The notes under the pieces were generated by a model. It had not been told where the DNA came from and searched no databases. It worked only from the letters and a program-made list of their open reading frames with translations. From the NCBI RefSeq assembly GCF_013141725.1, contig NZ_WHNZ01000012.1, forward strand, positions 124,001-188,000: DNA of 64,000 nucleotides. The letters run 5' to 3'. The position numbers and the translations under genes were made by a program. Shown piece by piece: positions 1 to 8,052 of this stretch. The stretch comes from Paenibacillus planticolens (GTDB lineage Bacteria; Bacillota; Bacilli; Paenibacillales; NBRC-103111). Position 1 is the first letter of the stretch, and every line of letters begins with the position of its first letter.

Positions 1-265
1 TAAGAAGTTTGAGCAAGTTCATACGCACACAGAGGATGAAATTCGCGCAATCGTTTCAGGTAAAGGTATTTTCATCATTAAATCCGAAGAAATCGGCTAT
101 TTCGATGTTGAACTTGAGCCAGGCGATGTGATCTCTGTTCCTGAGAACACGAACCACTTCTTTACATTGATGGATAATCGCCAAATCGTTGCCGTTCGTC
201 TTTTTATCGAAAAAGATGGATGGGTTGCTTACAATGTAGATGATCCTGCATTCATCAAAGCTTAA
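1..265 (+). CDS. mtnD: Acireductone dioxygenase, C-terminal part (5' end outside window)
   Basis: This is the C-terminal 87 residues of a cupin-fold metalloenzyme; the open frame runs in from the left edge and stops at TAA 263-265. A HTHTEDE stretch near the start of the visible part carries the HxH...E metal-binding triad of acireductone dioxygenases, followed by the conserved EPGDVISVPENTNHFF segment, which supplies the fourth metal ligand (His). The family converts acireductone to the keto-acid precursor of methionine in the methionine salvage pathway, in the cytosol. The rest of the mtn genes would lie to the left. A bidirectional terminator follows within 20 bases, so this is the last gene of its unit. 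Confidence 0.9.
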   Translation, partial: KKFEQVHTHTEDEIRAIVSGKGIFIIKSEEIGYFDVELEPGDVISVPENTNHFFTLMDNRQIVAVRLFIEKDGWVAYNVDDPAFIKA

Positions 266-280
266 TTGATCCTTTTAGAC

Positions 281-329
281 AAAAGCCCAACAGCGCAGGA
301 CTACTCGTCCTGACAGCCGTTGGGCTTTT
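281..329. terminator. Bidirectional Rho-independent terminator
   Basis: Inverted repeat AAAAGCCCAAC ... GTTGGGCTTTT with an internal CAGGA/TCCTG stem. A-rich and T-rich flanks make it usable from both sides, between the convergent mtnD and HAD genes. Confidence 0.85.
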
Positions 330-341
330 CATTATGCCGTA

Positions 342-1136
342 TTAAGCATTTGCGATAATCGGTAAAATTTCTTGCAAGCGAGATACCTCGAAAGCAGGAA
401 TAATCTCGTCTCCGCTTTGCAGCCCATGATGATTGATCCAAATATTGCGCATGCCTACACGTCCGGAACCAAGAATATCCGTTGTTAATTTATCGCCGAT
501 CATGATTCCTTCTTCCGCATGAATCCCCAACAGTGCTAAAGCATGATGGAATATCGAAACATCGGGCTTGCCTACGCCAAATTCGCCTGAAATGACAATA
601 TGGTCAAAGTAGGAAGAGATGGCTGGAACGCCAGCTAACTTTTCTTTTTGCAGATCTGGCGAACCATTCGTTAGAAGGAGCAGCTTGTAGCTTCCTTTCA
701 AGGTATCCAGAACACGGAACGTTTCCTCATACACGAATGGACGCTTGCGGCGTTCAGCAGGAAAAAGTTCTCCGAGCTTATAGCCTAGCTCCGGATCTTC
801 GATCCCGAGTGCACGAAGCCCGCGAGTCCACGATTCTGTTCGATAACCCGGCGCCAATGTCTCCAGTTTGCGAAAATTCTCATCTTCACCTTGTGTAAAA
901 TTGGCCCAAAGTCCTTCAAATGGGTTAATGCCAATCATTTTCGTAAACGCAAACGTTTCATAAGATTCGTATAAAGCACGGGCTTCCTTACGCACAGCTG
1001 CTTCCAGCTCTTCCGGATTCACTGCCGCGTGTTTGGCTGCTTCCGCACAAGTCGCTTCAAAAGCTTCTTGCACACTACGGTCATCCCAAAGCAGCGTATC
1101 GTCCAAATCAAAAAGTACAGCCTTCAACGTCATCAT
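342..1136 (-). CDS. HAD-superfamily hydrolase (YjjG/YfnB-like phosphatase)
   Basis: 264 residues with all four HAD motifs: DLDDTLL near residue 10 (nucleophile and acid/base Asp), LLLTNGS in the middle, a Lys in GKPD, and IGDKLTTD near residue 220. The helical insert between motifs I and II is a C1-type cap. Proteins of this type dephosphorylate nucleotides or small sugar phosphates in the cytosol; the substrate cannot be read from the sequence. The start has a good site (AAGGGG, 6 bases from the first of two ATGs). It lies downstream of ynzC on the same strand with 40 bases between, so the two may be cotranscribed. Confidence 0.85.
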   Translation of the reverse strand: MMTLKAVLFDLDDTLLWDDRSVQEAFEATCAEAAKHAAVNPEELEAAVRKEARALYESYETFAFTKMIGINPFEGLWANFTQGEDENFRKLETLAPGYRTESWTRGLRALGIEDPELGYKLGELFPAERRKRPFVYEETFRVLDTLKGSYKLLLLTNGSPDLQKEKLAGVPAISSYFDHIVISGEFGVGKPDVSIFHHALALLGIHAEEGIMIGDKLTTDILGSGRVGMRNIWINHHGLQSGDEIIPAFEVSRLQEILPIIANA

Positions 1137-1176
1137 TCATTTCCCCTTTGAATGTTGTCTCTATGTGAAATAGCAA

Positions 1177-1359
1177 CTACTCTTCGTCCGTAAACTTGAT
1201 GGAATCAAGTTGAACTTTAAGATTGCCACGGAAAGCCTCAATATATTTTTTTCGCAGTTCATTGCGTTCATCGATTTCCGCATCCGTTAAACCAACGGTT
1301 TTCGCTTTGCGAGCAAGCTCATTGATACGCTCGATGTTCTTTTCCATACTGTCACTCAT
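1177..1359 (-). CDS. ynzC: DUF896 small protein (YnzC family)
   Basis: 60 residues, highly charged and helical, matching the DUF896/YnzC family: an N-terminal ERINELARKAK helix, a TDAEIDERNELRKKYIEAFR second helix and a VQLDSI tail. The start is placed at ATG 1359, where GGAGG lies 6 bases upstream; a longer in-frame extension to 1386 has no ribosome site. In B. subtilis this gene follows yneA-yneB opposite lexA. Here it directly follows yneA and no yneB recombinase is present. The molecular function of the family is not established. Confidence 0.88.
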   Translation of the reverse strand: MSDSMEKNIERINELARKAKTVGLTDAEIDERNELRKKYIEAFRGNLKVQLDSIKFTDEE

Positions 1360-1434
1360 AATGATCCTCCAGTTCAAAAAATTCAATATGAGTATTACTT
1401 TGCCATCCCTCTAGTAGAATGTCAAGAAAACGAC

Positions 1435-1468
1435 AAAAAGAGGTATAGGATCGTATCCCAGCCTCTCT
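1435..1468 (-). terminator. Terminator of yneA
   Basis: On the minus strand AGAGG-ct-GGAT ... ATCC-tata-CCTCT is followed by a TTTTT run. It lies between yneA and ynzC, so ynzC may depend on readthrough or a promoter of its own. Confidence 0.65.
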
Positions 1469-1506
1469 GCGCCCCTGCGTATGATATTCGATATGTTTGC
1501 TGAAAT

Positions 1507-1902
1507 TTATGGGAGTAATAGAACTTGTCCTTCTTTCAAGGAGCTAGTTGTCAAATGATTCTTCTTCTTCACCTTATCTACATAAGAACGAATGTTCTCT
1601 CCATCCTTTTTATGATCTGCTGCAATGTCCCACAGCGTGTCGCCCGCTTGAATGACAACTTGTTCTTGAACGACGACCTTAGAAACCGTTGGAGTAGACA
1701 CATTGTTGCTTGTCGGAGAAGATGATGCTGCGTAAGCTTGCACCATGGCTCCAAATGAGAACACCGTTCCCAATATTACAGCTATAAATAGGAAACGAAT
1801 GAAAGTCTTCGTATATCGTGGATTAGAAGTCATCCCTTTGGATGCGGCCGTTGATCTATGAGGTGTGCCAGAATTGTTAGTGTGTGAGTAAGCCATGTAC
1901 AT
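1507..1902 (-). CDS. yneA: SOS cell-division suppressor YneA (LysM protein)
   Basis: 131 residues: a basic N-terminus, one membrane segment at about residues 34-58, then a Ser/Thr-rich linker and a C-terminal LysM domain (about 80-131) beginning VIQAGDTLWDIAADHK. YneA is induced on DNA damage in Bacillus and delays septation; its LysM domain would sit outside the membrane on peptidoglycan. Divergent from lexA and separated from it by LexA boxes, so it is almost certainly LexA-repressed. Somewhat longer than the B. subtilis protein because of an extended N-terminus; a second ATG at 1896 is possible, but GGGGGA fits ATG 1902 at about 9 bases. Confidence 0.88.
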   Translation of the reverse strand: MYMAYSHTNNSGTPHRSTAASKGMTSNPRYTKTFIRFLFIAVILGTVFSFGAMVQAYAASSSPTSNNVSTPTVSKVVVQEQVVIQAGDTLWDIAADHKKDGENIRSYVDKVKKKNHLTTSSLKEGQVLLLP

Positions 1903-1945
1903 GAGTAATCATCCCCCAAACATTTGTTCTGTTCTTAGAATAACA

Positions 1946-1959
1946 CGAACATATGTTTG
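1946..1959. promoter_or_regulatory. LexA (SOS) box 1
   Basis: CGAACATATGTTTG matches the Bacillus LexA consensus CGAACRNRYGTTYG at every defined position. It lies between yneA and lexA, 44 bases upstream of the yneA start. Confidence 0.93.
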
Positions 1960-1974
1960 AGTCAATGCTAATCT

Positions 1975-1988
1975 CGAACTTATGTTTG
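1975..1988. promoter_or_regulatory. LexA (SOS) box 2
   Basis: CGAACTTATGTTTG has one mismatch to the consensus. It overlaps the likely -35 region of lexA (TATACT -10 at 2009-2014), which fits autorepression. Weaker half-matches sit on each side, at 1917-1930 and 1991-2004. Confidence 0.85.
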
Positions 1989-2049
1989 TACGAACTCGGG
2001 TTCTATGTTATACTTTGGGTAATGATTCCCAGTATTGGAGTGATAACTA

Positions 2050-2667
2050 TTGAGTAAGATTTCGCAGCGTCAACAAGCTATTTTGGAATACATTAAGAAC
2101 GAAGTGAAAGATAAGGGTTACCCGCCTTCCGTACGTGAAATCGGCGAGGCCGTTGGACTAGCCTCCAGTTCAACCGTTCACGGGCATTTGGAACGTCTTG
2201 AGAAAAAAGGATTAATTCGTCGAGATCCTACAAAGCCTCGTGCCATCGAGATTCTAGGTTTGGACGGTGCTGAAACTCATTTCGCTGTCTCCGTTGCGCG
2301 CGTTCCGCTCGTAGGTAAAGTAACCGCTGGGGTGCCAATCACGGCAACAGAGAACATTGAAGACTACTTCCCTCTTCCTGTCAGCATGGTAGGCGATAAC
2401 AACGTGTTTATGCTGAGTGTTTTGGGTGACAGTATGATCGAAGCCGGTATTCATAACGGAGATTATGTCATCGTCAAACAGCAGCAAACAGCGAACAACG
2501 GAGACATTGTTGTCGCGATGACGGAAGACGATGAAGCTACAGTCAAACGGTTCTATAAAGAGAAGGACCACATTCGTCTGCAGCCGGAAAACTCCGCTTT
2601 AAAGCCGCTCTTATTGAAAAACGTCACCATTCTTGGCCGTGTCATCGGTTTGTTCCGGGATATGTAG
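2050..2667 (+). CDS. lexA: SOS repressor LexA
   Basis: 205 residues. An N-terminal winged helix-turn-helix (about residues 28-58) reads DNA; the C-terminal S24 autoprotease domain has the cleavage site Ala93-Gly94 in VTAGVP, catalytic Ser128 in GDSM, and Lys166 in ATVKRF. RecA-stimulated self-cleavage would release repression of yneA and other SOS genes. The start is TTG at 2050 with GGAG 9 bases upstream, giving MSKISQRQQ as expected for the family. It faces away from yneA across the LexA boxes and is closed by a strong terminator. Confidence 0.97.
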   Translation: MSKISQRQQAILEYIKNEVKDKGYPPSVREIGEAVGLASSSTVHGHLERLEKKGLIRRDPTKPRAIEILGLDGAETHFAVSVARVPLVGKVTAGVPITATENIEDYFPLPVSMVGDNNVFMLSVLGDSMIEAGIHNGDYVIVKQQQTANNGDIVVAMTEDDEATVKRFYKEKDHIRLQPENSALKPLLLKNVTILGRVIGLFRDM

Positions 2668-2679
2668 CAGGAATACATA

Positions 2680-2716
2680 AAGCACCGAGAGGACTTTGTC
2701 CTTCGGTGCTTTTTTA
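2680..2716 (+). terminator. Terminator of lexA
   Basis: AAGCACCGA ... TCGGTGCTTTTTT hairpin starting 12 bases after the lexA stop. Confidence 0.9.
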
Positions 2717-2797
2717 GCTTCTTTAGTGCAGAGTGAGATGTGCGTGCTAGGGAGATGGCTTCTTTAACTGCAGATAGAGGTATGCGGTACTAGGGAG

Positions 2798-2977
2798 AGG
2801 GAACTGAGATCCTCTATTTGGGCGTACACGAGGTATTTGATTGTTGGGAGGGAACTACGGTCCTCTATTTTGCCGTTCTCGGCGGAAATACGGGTTCCCG
2901 GAGGCAAATAAGGCCCTGTAGCTCCGCTCACAGTGAGAAACTGGCCAACTGGGCACAAATAAAGCCCTGTAGTTCCC
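2798..2977. repeat. Four copies of a ~25-bp intergenic repeat, two in each orientation
   Basis: Two direct copies (about 2798-2823 and 2849-2874) share GGGAACT..G.TCCTCTATTT. Two inverted copies (about 2902-2925 and 2953-2977) read CAAATAA.GCCCTGTAG.TCC, which is the reverse complement of a closely related unit. The inverted pair could fold back on the direct pair. The stretch 2717-3160 has no convincing gene: a 118-codon open frame on the minus strand crosses it, but its content is dictated by the repeats and it has no recognisable domain. Confidence 0.7.
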
Positions 2978-3160
2978 CAATCGCCCCGACATTTTGAGAA
3001 TACCTTGCGTGTGCAATCTCTTTTGCGAAATCCCCTCTTCTTCTCTGTCTCGCGAATGTAGTTACTGAAACTACAATTTGTCTCAACAGGTACGTTGCAG
3101 CAACATTTCCAAGCCATCACACGTTAATCTAAACAAAGCAATCACACGGAGGTCATCCAA

Positions 3161-3559
3161 ATGAAAATACACTTTGTGATATTTTTTGTAATTGCAGTAT
3201 TGTTGACCGCATGCAAACCCAACGAACAGCCGTCTGCATTAACGAGCAAGAAACTGTATGAGCTTTATCCCGGTGACCTTGCCAAAGTGGATACCATCGA
3301 AATCCGCAGCGGGTCAACCGGTGAGCTCAAGACATTTACTGAACCAGACCAAATTCAACCTTGGATCCAAAACGTTCGAGAGATCTCCTTCGTGCCAGAT
3401 CCGAATCAAGAAGGCCGGGTAGGATTTCTCTTTAGCGTCTCATTTTTTGAGAATAAACAGGTCAAATTCAGCTTCACCACAAACAGCAGCGGCAGTAATT
3501 ACTATTTGCACAATGAAGAATTAAAAAACAGCATTCAAACTTTATTTGATAGCAAATAG
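3161..3559 (+). CDS. Small lipoprotein of unknown function
   Basis: 132 residues. The N-terminus is a lipoprotein signal with lipobox LLTAC, so Cys18 would be lipidated and the protein anchored outside the membrane. The mature part has alternating beta-like hydrophobic pattern and a segment (about 45-75) resembling small secreted proteins that relate a sum of variables to an ion or sugar, but I do not recognise the family. CGGAGG lies 8 bases before the ATG. It stands alone between the repeat cluster and the convergent aminopeptidase gene. Confidence 0.75.
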   Translation: MKIHFVIFFVIAVLLTACKPNEQPSALTSKKLYELYPGDLAKVDTIEIRSGSTGELKTFTEPDQIQPWIQNVREISFVPDPNQEGRVGFLFSVSFFENKQVKFSFTTNSSGSNYYLHNEELKNSIQTLFDSK

Positions 3560-3573
3560 CAGATAAGCATCAT

Positions 3574-4812
3574 CTAAAATGCTAACGCCCAATTGCCTCC
3601 ACGGAAAATAGGCTCAGTGGAACCATCTTGCAGAACGCCGTCAATCTCAAGATCGGCCGTCCCAATCATGAAATCGACATGAATCAGACTCGTGTTCCCA
3701 CCATGCGCTTTCAGCTCGTCGTTGGACATAGAAGCGCCATCTTTAATATTAATCGGATAGCAGCTGCCTAAAGCCAAATGACAGGATGCATTCTCATCGA
3801 TGCCCGTGTTATAAAAAATGCGATCCATATTAGAGATCGGCGAATCATAAGGAACCAGGGCAACTTCACCCAAGTAACGCGCACCTTCGTCCATATCCAA
3901 TAACCGAGCCAAATGTTCATAACCGACTTCAGCCTTATACTCGACCACTTTTCCATCCTCGAACCTGAAGGAAAACCGATCAACTAACGCTCCATTGATA
4001 TTGAGCGGCTTCGTGCTGGATACTGTGCCGTGAACGCCTGTCCGTTTCGGCATGGTAAAGACTTCCTCTGTCGGCATATTGGCAACGAATCGAATCCCGC
4101 TTTCGTTCGCTTTATCTCCGCCGAGCCAAATATGACCTTCCGGCAGCTCCACACGCAAATCGGTCCCCGCAGCGCGGTATTGAAGAGCTGAATATTGTTT
4201 CTCATTCAAAACTTTGCGGACACGCTTCAACTGCTCGATATGTGTTCGCCATGCACTCACTGGGTCATTCTCATACACCCGATTGAACCGGAAAATAGCG
4301 TCCCACATCGCATCCACCCGCTCTTCCTCAGGAAGATCCGCATACACTTTGGAAGCCCATGCGACGGTCGGCGCTTTAATCAAGCACCAACTGAATGTGC
4401 TTGTTCTTACATATTGTTGATACTTTGAACGTGCAGTCGCCATGGCCTTAGATGCCCTTGATATGATGCTCGAATCAATACCAGCATACAGGTCCGGATC
4501 AGGAACTTTAATGTTCAGCAAGGCTCCGCCATTCTCAACAAAACGCTCCAGCATATCTGTGTACCACACGGGATAATAGTCAAGAGCATCGTCATGGGCT
4601 GACTCCAACCGGCTGCGCGTAATGACGTCATCCTGCCAATTGACCTGCACATAGTTAGCTCCAGCCTCATAGGCTTTCTTAACGATGAGTCTCGTCAAAT
4701 CCAAGCATTCCATCGGCGACTCGATCATTAGGTCCTGACCTTTGGTCAAATTAACTCCGATTTTCACTACCAATTCGGCATATTTTTCCAAGTTCACTAT
4801 AAAGTTATCCAT
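3574..4812 (-). CDS. M29-family aminopeptidase (AmpS/aminopeptidase T type)
   Basis: 412 residues from ATG 4812, which has AAGGAG about 10 bases upstream; an 11-codon extension would run into the upstream terminator and is rejected. The protein matches the thermophilic M29 metallo-aminopeptidases: an N-terminal domain with GQDLMIESP, a central LPEGHIWLGG stretch, and a C-terminal metal region with VGYEHL, YDSPIS, NENASCHLALGS-type Glu/His residues and HVDFMIG. The family removes N-terminal residues from peptides using two metal ions in the cytosol. It sits immediately downstream of a terminator that separates it from glnA. Confidence 0.92.
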   Translation of the reverse strand: MDNFIVNLEKYAELVVKIGVNLTKGQDLMIESPMECLDLTRLIVKKAYEAGANYVQVNWQDDVITRSRLESAHDDALDYYPVWYTDMLERFVENGGALLNIKVPDPDLYAGIDSSIISRASKAMATARSKYQQYVRTSTFSWCLIKAPTVAWASKVYADLPEEERVDAMWDAIFRFNRVYENDPVSAWRTHIEQLKRVRKVLNEKQYSALQYRAAGTDLRVELPEGHIWLGGDKANESGIRFVANMPTEEVFTMPKRTGVHGTVSSTKPLNINGALVDRFSFRFEDGKVVEYKAEVGYEHLARLLDMDEGARYLGEVALVPYDSPISNMDRIFYNTGIDENASCHLALGSCYPINIKDGASMSNDELKAHGGNTSLIHVDFMIGTADLEIDGVLQDGSTEPIFRGGNWALAF

Positions 4813-4834
4813 TCGCTGTCTTCTCCTTCGCATG

Positions 4835-4880
4835 AAAAAGCCCATCAGCTCAGGAAACTCCTGACCACTGACGGGCTTTC
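4835..4880 (-). terminator. Terminator of glnRA
   Basis: AAAGCCC ... GGGCTTT stem with an inner CTCAGGA/TCCTGA(C) hairpin, 33 bases past the glnA stop and upstream of the aminopeptidase start. Confidence 0.8.
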
Positions 4881-4912
4881 GTATCTAATTGTTTAAAACG
4901 CCGCAAATTCTC

Positions 4913-6253
4913 TTAGTACAGGGAAAGATACTGATCTCTTTCCCATTGGTGAACTTGTGTTCTATACATATCCCACTCGATTTCTTTAAGCTCATAGAAG
5001 TGAGATAAAGCATGTTCCCCAAGTGTGTCACAAATGACTTCATCACGCACCAGCTCGTCCAAAGCATTTTTCAAATTCAAAGGCAAGCTTGGAATGCCTT
5101 GGTTTTCTCTTTCCTCGTCCGTCATCACATAAATATTGCGATCAGTTGGAGGAGGCAGCTGCATTTTGTTCTTAATGCCATCCAGCCCGGCTGCAAGCAT
5201 GACTGCAAGTGCCAAATACGGATTAGCAGCCGGATCCGGGTTGCGAACTTCTACACGCGTGCTTAAGCCGCGGGAAGCCGGAATACGAATCATCGGACTG
5301 CGGTTGCTCGCGGACCATGCTACATAGCAAGGCGCTTCATAACCGGGAACGAGACGTTTATAGGAGTTAACGGTAGGGTTCGTAATCGCCGCAAAAGAAC
5401 GTGCATGGCGAAGCACACCTGCCATATATTGTCTAGCAACATTACTTAAACCTAACTTATCACTTTCGTCATAAAATGCGTTGACATCGCCTTTGAACAA
5501 GGATTGATGACAGTGCATACCGGAACCGTTCATGCCGAACAAAGGCTTAGGCATGAAGGACGCATGCAAACCATGCTGTCTGGCAACGGTTTTGACAACG
5601 AGTTTGAACGTTTGGATTTGGTCAGCCGCTTTAATCGCATCTGCGTATTTAAAGTCGATCTCATGCTGACCCGGAGCCACTTCGTGATGGGAAGCTTCGA
5701 TTTCAAAGCCCATTTCTTCCAGCGTCAACACGATATCACGGCGGCAGTTCTCGCCAAGATCCATCGGTGCCAAATCAAAGTATCCGCCTTGATCGTTAAG
5801 CTCCGTCGTTGGATTGCCTTTTTCGTCGGTTTTGAACAGGAAGAACTCAGGTTCAGGACCTACATTCATCGCCGTATAACCCATTTCTTCCGCTTGTTTC
5901 AAAGCATTTTTCAAGATGGCGCGCGGATCCCCAGGGAATGGGCGGCCATCCGGCAAGTAGATATCGCAGATTAGGCGGGCAACTTTGCTTTCTGTTACCC
6001 ACGGGAAAATGACCCAAGTATCCAAATCAGGATACAGGTACATGTCTGACTCTTCAATACGGACATAGCCTTCGATGGAAGAACCATCGAACATCATTTT
6101 ATTATCCAACGCTTTTTCAAGCTGGCTGAAAGGAATTTCCACGTTTTTGATGCTTCCCATCAAATCAGTAAACTGCAAGCGAATGAAACGAACATTTTCT
6201 TCTTTTGCGATACGTAAAATATCTTCTTTGGTATAGTGTCTGTTGTCTGTCAC
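4913..6253 (-). CDS. glnA: Glutamine synthetase, type I
   Basis: 446 residues, close to the 444 of B. subtilis GlnA. It joins ammonia to glutamate using ATP as a cytosolic dodecamer. Visible signatures: [14 protein letters not shown] near the N-terminus, MFDGSSIEG, the active-site stretch [10 protein letters not shown], the ATP-site [23 protein letters not shown] and the [11 protein letters not shown] region. The start is most likely GTG 6253 (MTDNRHYTK), eight bases from AGGAG; an ATG six bases further up almost touches the ribosome site and a TTG at 6277 precedes it. It follows glnR by 38 bases and is cotranscribed with it, so GlnR feedback control is expected. Confidence 0.97.
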   Translation of the reverse strand: MTDNRHYTKEDILRIAKEENVRFIRLQFTDLMGSIKNVEIPFSQLEKALDNKMMFDGSSIEGYVRIEESDMYLYPDLDTWVIFPWVTESKVARLICDIYLPDGRPFPGDPRAILKNALKQAEEMGYTAMNVGPEPEFFLFKTDEKGNPTTELNDQGGYFDLAPMDLGENCRRDIVLTLEEMGFEIEASHHEVAPGQHEIDFKYADAIKAADQIQTFKLVVKTVARQHGLHASFMPKPLFGMNGSGMHCHQSLFKGDVNAFYDESDKLGLSNVARQYMAGVLRHARSFAAITNPTVNSYKRLVPGYEAPCYVAWSASNRSPMIRIPASRGLSTRVEVRNPDPAANPYLALAVMLAAGLDGIKNKMQLPPPTDRNIYVMTDEERENQGIPSLPLNLKNALDELVRDEVICDTLGEHALSHFYELKEIEWDMYRTQVHQWERDQYLSLY

Positions 6254-6291
6254 GTTCATTCTCCTCTCATTTTTCAAGCGCTTACGAAATG

Positions 6292-6702
6292 TTATTTATA
6301 GAACCGGGTAAGTTGTCCTTGGATGAGGGAAGGCTGATCAGGACGCTTGCCCCCGCCAATCAACTGCTGCTTAAGCATTTTGTGCAATTGGGTGTCGGTC
6401 AATTCTTTACGTTTAACTTCCGTATGCTCATTCAAAATCGTAGCATCTTCCGAATCTTTATCGACTGGGATGAGCACCTGCTTAATCCCCGCGATGTTCA
6501 CACCTTTTTCAATTAAATCTTTAATTTCAAGAAGTCGTTCAACATCATTAAAGGAGTAGAGTCGTTGATTACCGCCTGTTCTGGCTGGAATAATAAGCTC
6601 GTGCTGCTCGTAATATCGAATTTGTCTCGCGGTTAAATCCGTCAGCTTCATGACGATTCCGATGGGGAATAACGCCATATTTCTACGTATATCATCACTC
6701 AT
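6292..6702 (-). CDS. glnR: MerR-family nitrogen regulator GlnR
   Basis: 136 residues from ATG 6702 (AGGAGTG 8 bases upstream). The N-terminal MerR-type winged HTH contains [20 protein letters not shown] and [16 protein letters not shown], followed by a short dimer helix and a C-terminal tail (TRFYK) like the part that senses feedback-inhibited glutamine synthetase. GlnR represses glnRA and other nitrogen genes when nitrogen is plentiful. A match to its own operator lies upstream at 6772-6788, supporting autoregulation. Confidence 0.96.
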   Translation of the reverse strand: MSDDIRRNMALFPIGIVMKLTDLTARQIRYYEQHELIIPARTGGNQRLYSFNDVERLLEIKDLIEKGVNIAGIKQVLIPVDKDSEDATILNEHTEVKRKELTDTQLHKMLKQQLIGGGKRPDQPSLIQGQLTRFYK

Positions 6703-6738
6703 GCTAATCACTCCTGCAAAGTTAAGTACCTCTCCCCT

Positions 6739-6767
6739 ATTGTACCTTTGCAACAAAAACGTGTCAA
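6739..6767 (-). promoter_or_regulatory. Sigma-A-type promoter of glnRA
   Basis: Minus strand TTGACA (6762-6767), 17-base spacer, TACAAT (6739-6744). It is a near-perfect vegetative promoter 37 bases above the glnR start. Confidence 0.88.
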
Positions 6768-6771
6768 GGTG

Positions 6772-6788
6772 TGTAAGGTTTGTTCACA
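6772..6788. promoter_or_regulatory. GlnR/TnrA box
   Basis: Minus strand TGTGA-N7-TTACA matches TGTNA-N7-TNACA exactly. It abuts the -35 element of the glnRA promoter, a position suited to repression by GlnR. Confidence 0.9.
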
Positions 6789-6799
6789 GTTCTTATTTT

Positions 6800-8050
6800 T
6801 CAAAGCAATTCCTTGTCTACCATATGTTGGATTGCCGTAAGCACACCTAACTTGCAGTGTGAATAGGTGAGACCGCCCTGCATGTACGCGATATACGGCT
6901 CCCGGATCGGGGCATCCGCGGACAGCTCCAGGCTGCCGCCTTGAATGAATGTCCCGGCCGCCATAATGACGGGATGCTCGTAGCCGGGCATATCCCACGG
7001 CTCCGGCACAACGTGCGAATCCACGGCAGCTGCCTTCTGGATGCCTTGCACGAACGTGATCAAATGATCCGCGGACGTAAAGCGGATCGCTTGGATCAGA
7101 TCCGTCCGCTGAGCGTCCCAACGCGGATGGCTCTCGAAGCCCAGCTGTTCGAACACGGCTGACGCGAACACAGAGCCTTTGACCGCTTGCCCAACCAGAT
7201 GCGGGGCAAGGAACAGCCCTTGAAACATGGCGCGCGTCGCACCGAGCATGGCCCCGACCTCGCCCCCGATCCCGGGGGCGGTCAAGCGGTAGGCGGCGAG
7301 CTCTACGAGGTCCTGCCGCCCTGCGATATAACCGCCGGATGGGGCAATGCCGCCGCCGGGATTTTTGATCAGCGAGCCGGCCATCAGATCGACGCCAACC
7401 TGCGTCGGCTCTTGCACCTCGGTGAACTCGCCATAGCAATTATCGACGAAAACGATAAGGTTAGAGTTTATTTCTTTAACGAATCGGACCATCTCGCCGA
7501 TTTGCTCCACGGTGAACGACGGCCGCCACGAGTAGCCGCGCGAGCGCTGGATGCCGATCACCTTCGTGTTCGGCTGAATGGCTGCAGCGATCGCAGACCA
7601 ATCCGGCGCGCCTTCTTCCGTCAAGGCAACTTCGCTGTAGCCAATCCCGAAGTCCTGCAGCGAGCCTGTGCCGTCGCCAGGTTTGCCTATCACCTTATGC
7701 AAGGTGTCATAGGGCTTCCCTGTGATGTAAAGCAGATGCTCGCCTGGCCGAAGCACACCGAACAGCGCCGTCCCAATTGTATGCGTACCGGACACAAAAT
7801 GAGGCCGCACAAGCGCAGCCTCCGCCCCCATCGCATCGGCATACACAAGATCGAGCACCTCTCTGCCGCGATCATTATATCCATAGCCTGTCGATGAGGC
7901 GAAATGGTAATCACTTACTTTATGTTTCTGAAAAGCGCTAATCACTTTCCACTGATTAAGATCGATTGTTTTCTCAATATGACGAAAAGCGCTTTCGGCT
8001 TGGCGCTCTGCGCTTTCCATCAATGACATGACTTTATCCCCGAATTGCAT
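6800..8050 (-). CDS. ynbB: YnbB, PLP-dependent enzyme (aluminium-resistance / methionine gamma-lyase-like family)
   Basis: 416 residues of a fold-type I PLP enzyme: PHFVSGTHTIGTALFG near residue 85 is the cofactor-phosphate region, VDNCYGEF holds the PLP-ring Asp, and the Lys of GSLIKNPGGG (about residue 230) is the Schiff-base lysine. Relatives are annotated as aluminium-resistance proteins or methionine gamma-lyases, but the real substrate in Bacillales is uncertain. It lies between hflX (2 bases apart) and glnR, as in B. subtilis. The glnRA promoter starts directly after its stop codon. Confidence 0.93.
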   Translation of the reverse strand: MQFGDKVMSLMESAERQAESAFRHIEKTIDLNQWKVISAFQKHKVSDYHFASSTGYGYNDRGREVLDLVYADAMGAEAALVRPHFVSGTHTIGTALFGVLRPGEHLLYITGKPYDTLHKVIGKPGDGTGSLQDFGIGYSEVALTEEGAPDWSAIAAAIQPNTKVIGIQRSRGYSWRPSFTVEQIGEMVRFVKEINSNLIVFVDNCYGEFTEVQEPTQVGVDLMAGSLIKNPGGGIAPSGGYIAGRQDLVELAAYRLTAPGIGGEVGAMLGATRAMFQGLFLAPHLVGQAVKGSVFASAVFEQLGFESHPRWDAQRTDLIQAIRFTSADHLITFVQGIQKAAAVDSHVVPEPWDMPGYEHPVIMAAGTFIQGGSLELSADAPIREPYIAYMQGGLTYSHCKLGVLTAIQHMVDKELL

Positions 8051-8052
8051 AA

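Noticed and set aside
2764..3120. 118-codon open frame on the minus strand
   Set aside because: It crosses the four intergenic repeats, has no ribosome site or domain, and its length follows from the repeat composition.
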